64,000 bases of DNA from JAIQFL01 sp035501495 (GCA_035501495.1 DATJWB010000208.1:1-64000), one strand, 5' to 3'; shown: positions 33,261-42,081, numbered from the stretch's first letter. Translations and numbers: made by a program. Notes: generated by a model not told the origin, from the letters alone.

Positions 33261-34344
33261 AGCCGATCGCGGCGCACACCGCTGCGCCCACCTGTTCGGT
33301 GGTGGCGGGCGCGCCCGAAGGACGCAAATCCGCGGTCACTTTGCCGCTGCACAGCACCGCTTCGATGGCGGAGTCCACGGCAGCGGCTTCTTCCTTTAAG
33401 CCGAAGCTGTATTCCAGTAAAGCGCCCACCGAGCCGATAGCGCCCAACGGGTTGGCCTTGTTCTGCCCCGCGATGTCGGGGGCCGACCCGTGTACGGGCT
33501 CGTAAAGTCCCACCCATGCGCCGGACGGACGGCGGTCGCCTATGGAGGCCGAAGGCAGCATCCCGATCGATCCCGCCAGGACCGCGCCTTCGTCGCTCAG
33601 GATGTCGCCGAACATGTTTTCGGTCAGCACCACGTCGAACCGTCGCGGATTGAGGATCAACTGCATGGCGCAGTTGTCCACCAGGAGATGGTCGAGTTCC
33701 ACGTCCTGGAACTCATGGGACACTTCTACTACCACGCCTCGCCAGAGCTGCGAATTCTCGAGTACGTTCGATTTATCGACGGAGGTGACTTTCTTGCGGC
33801 GCGCCCGCGCCAGGTGGAAGGCCATGCGGGAAACCCGCTCGATTTCCGAGCGCGTGTAGGTCATGGTATTGACCGCCCGCGTCTCCGCGCCGTCCTCAAA
33901 AATGCCACGCGGAGTTCCGTAGTAAATCCCGCCCGTCAGTTCGCGGACGATGATCATGTCGGTGCCTTCCACCAGTTGATTCTTCAATGGCGAAGAATCC
34001 AACTGCGACGCGTACGCTCGCACGGGGCGCAGGTTCGCATAGACCCCCAGCGCCTTGCGAATTCCTAAAAGTCCCTTCTCCGGCCGCTTGTCGGGCGGAG
34101 CATTGTCGAATTCCGGCAGCCCGACCGCGCCCATCAGGGTGGCATCGGCCTGGGACGCAAGCCTGGCGGTCTCCTCCGGGAACGGGGTTCCCGTGCGGTG
34201 AATGGCGATGCCGCCCAGCAGCCCTTCCGTCACGGCCAGCCGGTGGCCCCATTTTTGTGAGACATGACGAAGGACGCGCACGGCTTCGCGAGTGACCTCG
34301 GGGCCGATTCCATCCCCGGGCAGCGCCAGAACGTTGAGATTCAT
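33259..34344 (-). CDS. leuB: 3-isopropylmalate dehydrogenase
   Basis: 361 residues. LALPGDGIGPEVTREAV, NMFGDILSDEGAVLAGSIGM and EPVHGSAPDIAGQNKANPLG are the dinucleotide and substrate motifs of LeuB. The enzyme oxidises and decarboxylates isopropylmalate to 2-oxoisocaproate with NAD. The start follows the leuA stop by 3 nt, so translation is coupled. Confidence 0.95.
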   Translation of the reverse strand: MNLNVLALPGDGIGPEVTREAVRVLRHVSQKWGHRLAVTEGLLGGIAIHRTGTPFPEETARLASQADATLMGAVGLPEFDNAPPDKRPEKGLLGIRKALGVYANLRPVRAYASQLDSSPLKNQLVEGTDMIIVRELTGGIYYGTPRGIFEDGAETRAVNTMTYTRSEIERVSRMAFHLARARRKKVTSVDKSNVLENSQLWRGVVVEVSHEFQDVELDHLLVDNCAMQLILNPRRFDVVLTENMFGDILSDEGAVLAGSIGMLPSASIGDRRPSGAWVGLYEPVHGSAPDIAGQNKANPLGAIGSVGALLEYSFGLKEEAAAVDSAIEAVLCSGKVTADLRPSGAPATTEQVGAAVCAAIG

Positions 34345-34347
34345 TCC

Positions 34348-35520
34348 CTAATCCGCGGCCACCCGCATGGCCCGCTGCCCCTCATGGAGCAAGGCGAGGA
34401 TCTCTTCGTCCATGAGACCTTTCTTGCGGTGGTCGGCGACCGCAGTGAAGCGGTGGTAGAGATCGTCCAGCTCTTCGCGGGTCAGGTTGTAGCCCAGATC
34501 CTTGCAGCGCTGATTGAGCGCGTGGCGGCCGCTGTGCTTGCCCAGCACCAGCTTGCCCTCCGGGACGCCTACCGACTGCGGGTCGATAATCTCGTAGGTG
34601 CTCTTCTCCTTCAGGTACCCGTCCTGGTGAATGCCGGCCTCGTGCGCAAACGCATTCCGTCCCACGATCGCCTTGTTGGGCTGGGGACCGAAGGTGATGA
34701 TGGAACTCAGCAGTTCGCTGGCCGAAAAGAGGTGCTCGGTATGAATGCCGGTGTGGTAGGGATAGGTGTCGGAGCGGGTCTTGAGGATCATGACGACTTC
34801 TTCGAGCGAGCAGTTTCCGGCACGTTCGCCGATGCCGTTGATGGTGCACTCCACCTGGCGGGCGCCCGCCTCGATGGCGGCCAGCGAATTGGCAACGGCG
34901 AGCCCGAGGTCGTCGTGGCAGTGGACGCTGACGATCGCGCAGTCGCCGAGAGCCCGGGCGACCTGGCCGATCAGCGCGCCGTATTCCTTAGGTGTGGAAT
35001 ACCCGACCGTGTCGGGAATGTTCACCGTGCGCGCACCGGCATCCACCACGGCCTTCGAGATCTTCTCCAGGAACTCCGGTTCCGTGCGGGCGCCGTCCTC
35101 GGCCGAGAATTCGACATCATCCACGTGGCCGCGGGCCAGCTCCACGGCGGCCACCGCCTCATCCAAGACCTGCTCCTGCGATTTCTTGAGCTTGTACTTC
35201 AGATGGATCGGGCTGGTGGCGATGAAGGTATGGATGCGCGGGCGGCGGGCGTGGGTGAGCGATTTCGCGGCGCGCTCCACGTCGAGCGTACAGCAGCGCG
35301 CCAGCGCGGCTACCTGTGCCCAGGGAAACTCGCGGCTCACAGCCTGCACGGCTTCGAAGTCGCCGTCGGAGGCGATGGGGAAACCGGCCTCGAGGATGTC
35401 CACGCCGAGCTCCACCAGTTTACGGGCCATCCGCAGCTTCTCGGGAACCGTCATGCTGCAGCCGGGCGATTGCTCGCCGTCGCGCAGCGTGGTGTCGAAG
35501 ATGTAAACGCGGTCGCTCAT
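34348..35520 (-). CDS. leuA: 2-isopropylmalate synthase
   Basis: 390 residues. FDTTLRDGEQSPGC and VSVHCHDDLGLAVANSLA (HxH metal motif) mark the DRE-TIM metallolyase family. The chain stops where long LeuA proteins would carry the leucine-binding domain (usual length near 510), so feedback control by that domain is absent. An alternative assignment is homocitrate synthase or a related NifV-type enzyme, but its position in leuABCD supports LeuA. The start at 35520 follows GGAT. It is divergent from a LysR gene. Confidence 0.9.
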   Translation of the reverse strand: MSDRVYIFDTTLRDGEQSPGCSMTVPEKLRMARKLVELGVDILEAGFPIASDGDFEAVQAVSREFPWAQVAALARCCTLDVERAAKSLTHARRPRIHTFIATSPIHLKYKLKKSQEQVLDEAVAAVELARGHVDDVEFSAEDGARTEPEFLEKISKAVVDAGARTVNIPDTVGYSTPKEYGALIGQVARALGDCAIVSVHCHDDLGLAVANSLAAIEAGARQVECTINGIGERAGNCSLEEVVMILKTRSDTYPYHTGIHTEHLFSASELLSSIITFGPQPNKAIVGRNAFAHEAGIHQDGYLKEKSTYEIIDPQSVGVPEGKLVLGKHSGRHALNQRCKDLGYNLTREELDDLYHRFTAVADHRKKGLMDEEILALLHEGQRAMRVAAD

Positions 35521-35532
35521 AAGGATCCGTTA

Positions 35533-35547
35533 CCCGCATTATGCGGG
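35533..35547. promoter_or_regulatory. Perfect palindrome upstream of leuA
   Basis: CCCGCAT-T-ATGCGGG lies in the leader of leuA, 14 bp before its ATG. It may be an operator or a small leader hairpin. It is not the usual T-N11-A LysR site. Confidence 0.4.
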
Positions 35548-35577
35548 CGGGACTCCGAATTTAGCAAATTTATAATA

Positions 35578-35607
35578 TTAACTGCCAGCATTAATTAGAA
35601 TTATACT
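35578..35607 (+). promoter_or_regulatory. Putative promoter of the LysR gene
   Basis: TTAACT (35578-35583), an 18-nt A/T-rich spacer and TATACT (35602-35607) lie 21 nt before the GTG start at 35629. The A/T-rich block between the divergent starts also holds imperfect dyads that a LysR protein could bind. Confidence 0.5.
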
Positions 35608-35628
35608 GGATGCAGTGGAGGGTCGTCT

Positions 35629-36498
35629 GTGGAACTGTATTCGCTGCAGGTGTTTCTGACGGTGGCAGTGGAAAGAAGCTTCTCCCGCGCGGCGGAGCGG
35701 CTGCTTCGCACCCAGCCCGCGGTGTCGCTGGCGGTGCAGCGTCTGGAACAGGAATTGGGGGAGAAGCTGATCGACAGGTCCGGCAAGGATCTGATCCTGA
35801 CGGATGCCGGCCGAAGCGTTCTCGACTATGCGCGGCGATTTCAGAGCCTGCGGCAGGAACTGGACAATTCGCTGGCGGAACTGCGCGACAACTCGGCGGG
35901 CCGGCTGATTATCGGAGCGAATGAGTCCACCGCACTGTACCTGTTACGGTACATACGGCGATATCGTGACCTGTATCCTAAAGTCAAGGTCCAGATTCGG
36001 CGGAGTCTCTCGAGCAAGGTTCCCAACGAACTGTTGGACGGCAATCTGGAGTTGGGAGTGATCAGCTATGACCCGGGGGACGAGCACCTGAAATCCAAAG
36101 TGATCTATATCGATGCACTGGCGCTGGTGGTGTCTCCGCGGCACCGGTTGGCGGACAGGAAAACTGTTTCGATCACGGAGCTCGGGTCGGAAAACTTCAT
36201 CGCGCACAATGTGGTTTCACCCTACCGGGAGGTTGTCTTGCGCGAATTCCAATCGCACAAAGTACCCCTCCATATGGATCTGGAGATGCCCACGATCGAG
36301 ACGATCCGCAAACTGGTGGAGAGCGATCTGGGGGTGGCATTTCTTCCGCGGATGTGTGTAGAGCAGGAGATCGAACGGAAGACGCTCTGTGAGGTGCGGG
36401 TGCGGGAGATCCATGTGGAGAGGAAAATCAGACTGATTTATCCCACGAGGCGAGTCTTGAGCCATGCGGCTAAAGCCTTCCTGGAGATATTGGGATAG
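35629..36498 (+). CDS. LysR-family transcription regulator
   Basis: 289 residues from a GTG that follows GGAGG by about 8 nt. The N-terminal winged helix is LQVFLTVAVERSFSRAAERL, then TQPAVSLAVQRLEQELGEKL. Residues about 90-285 are the periplasmic-binding-protein-like effector domain. It is divergent from leuABCD with 108 bp between, the classical layout for a LysR regulator of its neighbour. Leucine or an isopropylmalate intermediate is a guess for the ligand. Confidence 0.87.
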   Translation: MELYSLQVFLTVAVERSFSRAAERLLRTQPAVSLAVQRLEQELGEKLIDRSGKDLILTDAGRSVLDYARRFQSLRQELDNSLAELRDNSAGRLIIGANESTALYLLRYIRRYRDLYPKVKVQIRRSLSSKVPNELLDGNLELGVISYDPGDEHLKSKVIYIDALALVVSPRHRLADRKTVSITELGSENFIAHNVVSPYREVVLREFQSHKVPLHMDLEMPTIETIRKLVESDLGVAFLPRMCVEQEIERKTLCEVRVREIHVERKIRLIYPTRRVLSHAAKAFLEILG

Positions 36499-36571
36499 GG
36501 AGGGTCAAAGCGGAAGCGGCGACGGGCTTCCGGATCGGGAGCGAGCGGTTGTTTGCCTCGCCGCGACTCGA

Positions 36572-36802
36572 CTACTTTGACGGCCCCTTTCCCGCTCGAC
36601 GGCTCTCCCAGTATTTCTTCATGCGTTCGGAGACTTCCTTCCGCTCCTTGGCGCCCATGGATTTGCGGCCACGGCGTTTGCCGCTCTTGGCCTCCACGGG
36701 AACCTTTCCCGCGGACCTCTGAAGTTCTTCCAACGAAGCGATTACTTGTTCGAGCTTTTCTTTTTCGGCGTAGAGGTTTTGTATGGCTTTGTATAGGTCC
36801 AT
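36572..36802 (-). CDS. Small basic coiled-coil protein
   Basis: 76 residues. Residues 1-30 form a short helix with heptad pattern (DLYKAIQNLYAEKEKLEQVI). The C-terminal half is Lys/Arg-rich (GKRRGRKSMGAKERKEVSER, then MKKYWESRRAGK). It could bind nucleic acid. There is no known family motif, and the ribosome site is weak (GAGAAACG). It sits downstream of tatC beyond a 14-bp inverted repeat. Confidence 0.6.
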   Translation of the reverse strand: MDLYKAIQNLYAEKEKLEQVIASLEELQRSAGKVPVEAKSGKRRGRKSMGAKERKEVSERMKKYWESRRAGKGPSK

Positions 36803-36811
36803 CGTTTCTCA

Positions 36812-36859
36812 AATATCGGGTTGGAACAGTGCGTGCTAACACAGGTCCAACCCGATATT
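36812..36859. repeat. 14-bp perfect inverted repeat
   Basis: AATATCGGGTTGGA (36812-36825) and TCCAACCCGATATT (36846-36859) flank a 20-nt loop, between the tatC stop and the small basic protein start. No T-run follows on either strand, so it is not a normal terminator. It might be a protein site, an RNA stem in the leader of the small gene, or a terminator without a U-tract. Confidence 0.7.
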
Positions 36860-36899
36860 ACATCGGAATACCTTTAGAATTCCACGAATTTCAGAGGCA

Positions 36900-37922
36900 T
36901 TACCGAGTGAGAAACGGCCAATGTGGTACTGGCTTGTAGCCATATTTGGTAATAGCCAGGTATAGCAATCCTGCTACTAGCAGTAGTACGCTCCCAGCAA
37001 TAATACCGGCTATTCGCCACGGGAATTTCCGCTGCTCCCGATGGAGTACCAGTAGGTAACTGGCAAAAATGCCCACGAAAAAGAGCATGCACATGGGTGT
37101 GGCGAACAACATCAGGTTGAACACATCGGGGGTCGGAGTCACAATCGCGGCAATAATAAAGATTGCCAGGATGGCATAACGGCTGTGATTCAGCAGAAAG
37201 ACAGGGCTGACAATTCTGAGCAGAGTCAGAAAGAAGATCAGGACTGGGAGTTCGAAGACTAATCCTACTCCGACCACAACGTTAAAGAACAGATCGAAGT
37301 AGGAACTCATCGAGATCATATTCTTCACGCCGTACGCTGCCCCGATGCTGAGAAGGAACGTGAGACCGTAGCGAAAAACGACAAAATAGGCAAACACACC
37401 GCCCAGAATAAACAGGCCGGCCGATACCAGAATAAACGGCGCGGCCCAGCGTCGCTCGCGGCGGTAAAGGCCGGGCGAAATGAATGCCCATACCTGGTAC
37501 AGAATACAGGGAGCGCCCAGGAAAATCGCGCAGACGATGGGGACTTTGAACCAGATGATATTGAACTGCTCCATCGGCTCGATGGCCACCAGGCTCGGTT
37601 CGTATCCGAGGGATTTCAATGCCGCAGCAGCCGGCTCCATGACAAACTTCCATAGAGGACCACTGAAGGTGAGGCTGACGATAAAGGCCACCAGAACTCC
37701 GCCGAGCGCCTTGAAGATGCGGGAGCGCAACTCCTCGAGGTGCTCGAGGAAGGACATGCGCAGCATGCCATCATCTTCATCGTCTTCTTCGGTGGAAGGA
37801 GGCGATGGAGGGGGAAGGCCCCCTCCACCCATCCGGCGGCTTACTTTATCGATGGCACCCTTGATCGACGCAATTCCAGTACCGGGAGCGCCGACTCCCC
37901 TCGAGTCTTCAGGTGGGTTCAT
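36900..37922 (-). CDS. tatC: Sec-independent protein translocase TatC
   Basis: 340 residues. A long N-terminal extension, Pro- and Asp/Glu-rich (PPPSPPSTEEDDEDDGM), precedes the conserved MSFLEHLEELRSRIFKAL. Six membrane helices follow, with the loop FISPGLYRRERRW and the TatC hallmark FELPVLIFFLTLL. It forms the receptor core for twin-arginine substrates. It starts 3 nt after the tatA/B stop. Base composition looks poorer in GC than the neighbours. Confidence 0.94.
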   Translation of the reverse strand: MNPPEDSRGVGAPGTGIASIKGAIDKVSRRMGGGGLPPPSPPSTEEDDEDDGMLRMSFLEHLEELRSRIFKALGGVLVAFIVSLTFSGPLWKFVMEPAAAALKSLGYEPSLVAIEPMEQFNIIWFKVPIVCAIFLGAPCILYQVWAFISPGLYRRERRWAAPFILVSAGLFILGGVFAYFVVFRYGLTFLLSIGAAYGVKNMISMSSYFDLFFNVVVGVGLVFELPVLIFFLTLLRIVSPVFLLNHSRYAILAIFIIAAIVTPTPDVFNLMLFATPMCMLFFVGIFASYLLVLHREQRKFPWRIAGIIAGSVLLLVAGLLYLAITKYGYKPVPHWPFLTR

Positions 37923-37925
37923 TCT

Positions 37926-38420
37926 TCAGGCGTTATGTTCAGCCGTCGAGTGCTGATCCGCGTGCCCGTTCGGAGAGGGAACATCGTGAGGATGCTCGTT
38001 CGTTCCGGTAACGGCGGCCAGTTCGGAGCCATGGGCAACGGTGCCTTCCGGCGAAACGGCTGACGGTGATTGAGCGTCCTGAGGTGCGGATGCGCTTACA
38101 ATGGATGGGGTGGAGGCAGCAGTAGAATCGTGGCTTTCGGATCCGTATGAACCTTCGTAATTGGTCTCATACGAGGAATAGTCGTAATTGTAAGTATCGT
38201 ACTGATACTCTTTGGTGACTTCCTTCAAGGACGCGGTTTCCTGCTCCAGATTTCTCATTTCGCGGTCGAACGTGGATTTCAGTTCGTTTTGCGCGCGGCG
38301 GAATTCGGTCAAGGCCTTCCCAAACGTCCGCCCCAACTCCGGCAATTTCTTGGGACCGAAGAGGAGCAGCGCCAGGATGAAGATGACGACGATTTCTTGC
38401 ACGCCCAGCGTTCCGAACAT
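37926..38420 (-). CDS. Sec-independent translocase subunit TatA/B
   Basis: 164 residues from the ATG at 38420 after GGAGGAGG. The N terminus MFGTLGVQEIVVIFILALLL, then LFGPKKLPELGRTFGKALTE, is the TatA/TatB membrane helix, hinge and amphipathic helix. The long acidic, Ser/Tyr-rich tail (YQYDTYNYDYSSYETNYEGS) and the length favour a TatB-like or dual-function protein. It is in an operon with tatC. Confidence 0.9.
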   Translation of the reverse strand: MFGTLGVQEIVVIFILALLLFGPKKLPELGRTFGKALTEFRRAQNELKSTFDREMRNLEQETASLKEVTKEYQYDTYNYDYSSYETNYEGSYGSESHDSTAASTPSIVSASAPQDAQSPSAVSPEGTVAHGSELAAVTGTNEHPHDVPSPNGHADQHSTAEHNA

Positions 38421-38470
38421 GGACCCTCCTCCTTTGCTATTCTGCCCCATCATAGCACGGCATAAAGGCG

Positions 38471-38510
38471 GGGTTTAGGGTTCGGATTGAGGGTTGGGAT
38501 TGAGGTTGGC
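38471..38510. repeat. Imperfect GGGTTNG-type heptad tract
   Basis: About five to six imperfect 7-bp units (gggttta, gggttcg, gattgag, ggttggg, attgagg) lie between the Tat operon and the HIT gene. The same kind of tract, on the other strand, occurs at 16055-16085, 16200-16235 and 16441-16472. Confidence 0.5.
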
Positions 38511-38521
38511 CTTATGATGAG

Positions 38522-38965
38522 ATGGTGCCGGAACCCGCCTGCCTGTTTTGCCAAATCGCCGCCAAATCACGGCCCGCCGCAATTGTTTTCGAGGATCGCC
38601 GCACGCTCGCGTTCCTCGACCACCGTCCGTTATTCCCCGGGCATTGCCTCCTGATCCCGCGCGAACACTTTGAAACCCTGGGCGACCTGCCTGCTGCCGA
38701 GATCGAGCACCTGTTCGGCATCGCGCGGATGCTGTGCCTTGCGGTGGAATCGGGATTGGGCGCCGAAGGATCGTTCATGGCCGTGAACAATCGTGTCAGC
38801 CAGAGTGTGCCGCACCTTCACATCCATGTAGTTCCCCGGCGCAGAAAGGACGGCCTCCGCGGATTCTTCTGGCCTCGGGGTAAGTATCGCGACGAATCAG
38901 ACGTACGAAACATTTGTGTCGCTCTCCAGGACGCCATCGAGCGTCTGAAACAGTCCGCCGCCTGA
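38522..38965 (+). CDS. HIT-family nucleotide-binding hydrolase
   Basis: 147 residues. CLFCQIAAKSRPAAIVFED and the histidine triad H98-L-H100-I-H102 in VPHLHIHVVP define the family, with His100 as the probable catalytic residue. Such proteins hydrolyse AMP-lysine, Ap4A or similar adenylates in the cytoplasm. TATGAT ends 3 nt before the ATG; a GTG one codon later would sit 6 nt after it. So a leaderless start at 38525 is possible. Confidence 0.9.
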   Translation: MVPEPACLFCQIAAKSRPAAIVFEDRRTLAFLDHRPLFPGHCLLIPREHFETLGDLPAAEIEHLFGIARMLCLAVESGLGAEGSFMAVNNRVSQSVPHLHIHVVPRRRKDGLRGFFWPRGKYRDESDVRNICVALQDAIERLKQSAA

Positions 38966-39121
38966 AAGCCGACTGTAGGTCGAAACACGCATTGTCTCTG
39001 AGTGGCCCCGCACTCGTGCGCGCGCTCACCGAAGTCATTCCGTCCTTTCCCTATACTGCCGTTTGACGGGACCAATTCGGGTCTGCGTATTCACATCCGG
39101 CACAGGGAGAAGCGATTTAGC

Positions 39122-40114
39122 ATGACACCAACTCAAAGAATACTTGCTGTAGTGGGGTTATTCGTCTGCAGTCTGGCTCTGCCAAAGAATTCGTATGCGG
39201 TCAGTGGCTGCACCAACGCCAAGTTGATGGGCACCTATAACGCTCAAATAAGCAGTGCGAGTTTCGTGGATGTGCTCAATTCCATCAAGGGCACCACCGG
39301 GGCAACCGGGACGACTGGAACGTCCGGTTCTACCGGCACAAGCGGCACGAATATCCAGGGCGGGTTCGGCAGTAATACCAACAGCCTGTCCGGCAGCATG
39401 CCGGGACTGGGCCGGTATTACTTCGACGGTAATGGCAATATCGCCGGCGTTGCGTCCGGCGGCAATGGCTTGGCGGCGATCGGAACATACAGCGTGTCCG
39501 ACAACTGCACAGCCACAATGAAGCTGAATTCCGGACAATCGTACGATGCGGTTCTGGCAGCCAACGGCGCGCGGATTCTGTTTCTGGAAACCGACGCCGG
39601 CGGCGCCGGCGTGACCGGTGAACTGGACCTCTCGGTCAATGCATGCCTGGCGTCTGGAGCACCCGCGACCTTTGCGTTTACCTTCTTCGGCGGCGCTCAA
39701 TCTGGGACCACGGCGACAACCGGGACCACGGGCACGACGGGAACAACCGGAACGACGGGCACGACGGGCACGACCGGCACGACGGGAACGACCGGAACCG
39801 GTACCTCTCAAGGTACGGGGCCGTTCCAGCCCGCTTCGGGCGTCGGGTCCCTCACTCTCGATGGCGCGGGCGGCTTTACCCTGGTCGAATGGGTATTCAC
39901 TGGAGGTTCGGTGCAGCAGTTTACGGCAACCGGCAGTTACACGCTCGCGATGAATTGTGTTTTGACGTTGACCTTCAACTCCAACGCGACCGGCACACCC
40001 GGCGTACTGACAACCAATAACTTCACCAATATTCTGCTGAGTCCGTCAGGCGGCGCAGTGGCTGTCAAGCCGGACCAGACCAATTTTGTGATCGGTCAAT
40101 TGATTCCGCTGTAA
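39122..40114 (+). CDS. Exported protein with collagen-like GTT repeats
   Basis: 330 residues from the ATG at 39122, with a signal peptide ending KNSYA. Two related beta domains (residues about 25-185 and 225-330) share a pattern of DGxG, G(T/S)Y(S/T) and NC. In the second they read LTLDGAGGFTLVE and GSYTLAMNCVLTLTF. They are joined by Gly-Thr-Thr repeats (about 10 units). A shorter GTT/GTS block lies near residue 60. The triplets recall bacterial collagen-like proteins, but Pro is absent. It is likely a surface or periplasmic structural protein. The DNA repeat could change length by slippage. Confidence 0.75.
   Translation: MTPTQRILAVVGLFVCSLALPKNSYAVSGCTNAKLMGTYNAQISSASFVDVLNSIKGTTGATGTTGTSGSTGTSGTNIQGGFGSNTNSLSGSMPGLGRYYFDGNGNIAGVASGGNGLAAIGTYSVSDNCTATMKLNSGQSYDAVLAANGARILFLETDAGGAGVTGELDLSVNACLASGAPATFAFTFFGGAQSGTTATTGTTGTTGTTGTTGTTGTTGTTGTTGTGTSQGTGPFQPASGVGSLTLDGAGGFTLVEWVFTGGSVQQFTATGSYTLAMNCVLTLTFNSNATGTPGVLTTNNFTNILLSPSGGAVAVKPDQTNFVIGQLIPL
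39706..39800. repeat. Tandem 9-bp coding repeat (GTT triplets)
   Basis: About ten degenerate copies of the unit ggcacgacg/ggaacgacc encode Gly-Thr-Thr. Synonymous variation between units suggests selection on the protein rather than recent expansion. Confidence 0.75.
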
Positions 40115-40179
40115 GGCTCCGGGAATTCCTGGTCTTCTGCGCAGGGGTTCCCAAGTAGAAAGCGTTTCGTTCAGGACCC

Positions 40180-40220
40180 GCCCGGAACCGGCTAGTATGC
40201 GCGGTTCCGGGCGTTTGTTT
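40180..40220 (+). terminator. Rho-independent terminator
   Basis: An 11-bp stem, GCCCGGAACCG (40180-40190) with CGGTTCCGGGC (40202-40212), is followed by GTTTGTTT. It ends transcription of the collagen-like gene. Confidence 0.78.
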
Positions 40221-40320
40221 CGCTTGCCGCAACGGTCGAGACCGCCGATTGGATGTTCGATCATGTTCTGGTCTGGAAAAGATAGCTGCGATGTCTATCA
40301 TTCGAGAAGGACCGCGCGCA

Positions 40321-40908
40321 ATGACTCAAAACCAGCTAACCCTGGCTCCCAAGCTATCCCAGTCGGAGTCATCTGAACTCTCTCGCCCGGCCCGCATCGG
40401 CGTTAGCGCCTTCCTGATGTTCAACCTCTTTGCCATTGTCACCTGGTGCATGCCGCTCGAATCGCCTCTCATCGCGCGCTGCCGCAGTCTCATCCGACCT
40501 TATCTTCTTTACACCGGCCTCTTTCAAAAGTGGGACATGTTCGCACCAGATCCATCCAAAGTGAATCACTATGTGGCGGGCGTGGTTACATATCAGGATG
40601 GGTCAACGTCGGTCTGGACGTTTCCGCGGATGGAAAACCTCGGTTATATAGACAAGTACTTCAAAGAGCGGTACCGTAAGTACGCCAATGACTGCCTGAA
40701 CCTGGATGTCTATTCCGGGCTATGGCCGGATGCCGCCCGGTACATCGCCCGCCAGAACAACCGCCCATCCAATCCGCCGATCGTGGTTGATCTGGTGCGC
40801 CACTGGTCGATGGTTCCTCCTCCCGACTCGGGAGAAGATCCATCACTTGCCCGCTGGAATCAGTACCAATTCTTCCGCTATATCGTCAGGGAGGGAGACC
40901 TGCGATGA
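40321..40908 (+). CDS. Membrane-anchored protein of unknown function, paired with HTTM gene
   Basis: 195 residues from the ATG at 40321 (GAAGGA upstream; an ATG at 40291 is an alternative). One membrane segment lies near residues 22-40 (VSAFLMFNLFAIVTWCM). The rest is soluble, with FQKWDMFAPDPSKVNHYVAG and VWTFPRMENLGYIDKYFKER, features of proteins that accompany HTTM-domain genes. The stop overlaps the HTTM start by 4 bp (ATGA), so the two act together. Confidence 0.7.
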   Translation: MTQNQLTLAPKLSQSESSELSRPARIGVSAFLMFNLFAIVTWCMPLESPLIARCRSLIRPYLLYTGLFQKWDMFAPDPSKVNHYVAGVVTYQDGSTSVWTFPRMENLGYIDKYFKERYRKYANDCLNLDVYSGLWPDAARYIARQNNRPSNPPIVVDLVRHWSMVPPPDSGEDPSLARWNQYQFFRYIVREGDLR

Positions 40909-42081
40909 GTCTGAAATCGCTGGCGGGTGCGTGGAATCGCTTTTTCTTCGAGCCCGTCTCGCCGGTCCCCATTGCTCTTTTCCGGATTGTGTTCGGTCTG
41001 GTGGTGCTGGGAGATGTTCTGCTGCTCCGTCCCGAGTGGCCGGTCTGGTTCGGTCCTCGGGGGCTGGTCACGCTCGAGACCATGCAACAGATGGAGCCCG
41101 GGACGCGGATCAACGTGTTTGCCATCGTGCCCCAAACCGAGTTCTGGAGCAACGCCGTTTTCTGGGTTCTGCTGGTAAGCGCTTTGTTTCTGACCCTCGG
41201 CCTTTTCAGCCGCGCGAGCAGCGTGGCGGTGTTCGTGGCGGTAGCATCCCTCCACGAGCGAAATCTCTATATCGCCAACTCCGGGGACACCTTGCTCCGG
41301 GTTACCGCGTTTTTCCTGATGTTCGCGCCCACCGGAGCAGCCCTGTCGCTCGATCGGCTTCGCCAGATCTGGCGAGGCAGGCAAGGAGTGGAACTCCGGC
41401 CGCGCGCCCCATGGGCGCAGCGCATGATCCAGATCGAGGTGGCGCTGCTTTACCTCATGACCTTCTGGAACAAGAGCCAAGGCGCCGCCTGGATCGACGG
41501 TTCCGCTCTTTATTACATGTACCACCTTGACCAGTTCCGCCGTTTCCCGATTCCGGGCTTCCTCCAGGACCTCCTCCTGGTGCGGCTCGAAACCTGGTTC
41601 ACCCTGGCGGTGGAGTTCTCGCTCGGTGTGCTGGTGTGGTTCCGGGAACTGCGTTACTGCGTACTGGCGCTGGGCGTCGTGCTCCACCTCAGCCTCGAAT
41701 ACGCCATGAATGTCCCGATGTTCCAGTGGACCGTTCTGGCTATTTACATTACTTTCGTCGAGGGCGAAGACTTGGACCGCGTGTGGAGCCGGATCCGATC
41801 GTTTGCCTCCAAGCACATGACTCGGACGATATCGGTGGGCTTTGACCCTTCTCACCTCCCGGGCGGACGTGGCGCAGAAGTACTCCAGGCGCTGGATGTG
41901 TTCCGCCGCCTTCACCTGGTGCCCCGCCCGGGCGAAGCAGAACTCGCCCTCCGCGCCGCCGGCGATATTCCGGCGATCGCCCTGCATCTTTGGGGGCTGG
42001 GGCAACTGCGCCGTCGCAAAGGCCGGGCTGTTCCAAAGTCTTTACCTGCTTCGGTTCGTACCGATGCCTGGCGCGCTCTAA
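40905..42081 (+). CDS. HTTM-domain membrane protein with frameshifted C-terminal DCC-like part
   Basis: Residues 1 to about 300 are intact: a horizontally transferred transmembrane (vitamin-K-dependent carboxylase-like) domain with about eight helices (VPIALFRIVFGLVVLGDVLL, FWNKSQGAAWIDGSALYY, MYHLDQFRRFPIPGF, VVLHLSLEYAMNVPMFQW). After about 41850 the frame stays open and continues, antisense, through purE to 42596, which is implausible. DCC-like motifs are split between frames: VLQALDVFRRLHLV in the first, SRADVAQ and LLRFVPMPGAL in the third, where a TAA at 42079-42081 meets the purE end. I therefore place the natural end at 42081 and infer one or more frameshifts, real or from the assembly. 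Confidence 0.7.

Noticed and set aside
39706..39800. Possible CRISPR or minisatellite array
   Set aside because: The repeats are contiguous 9-bp units in frame inside a coding region, with no spacers.
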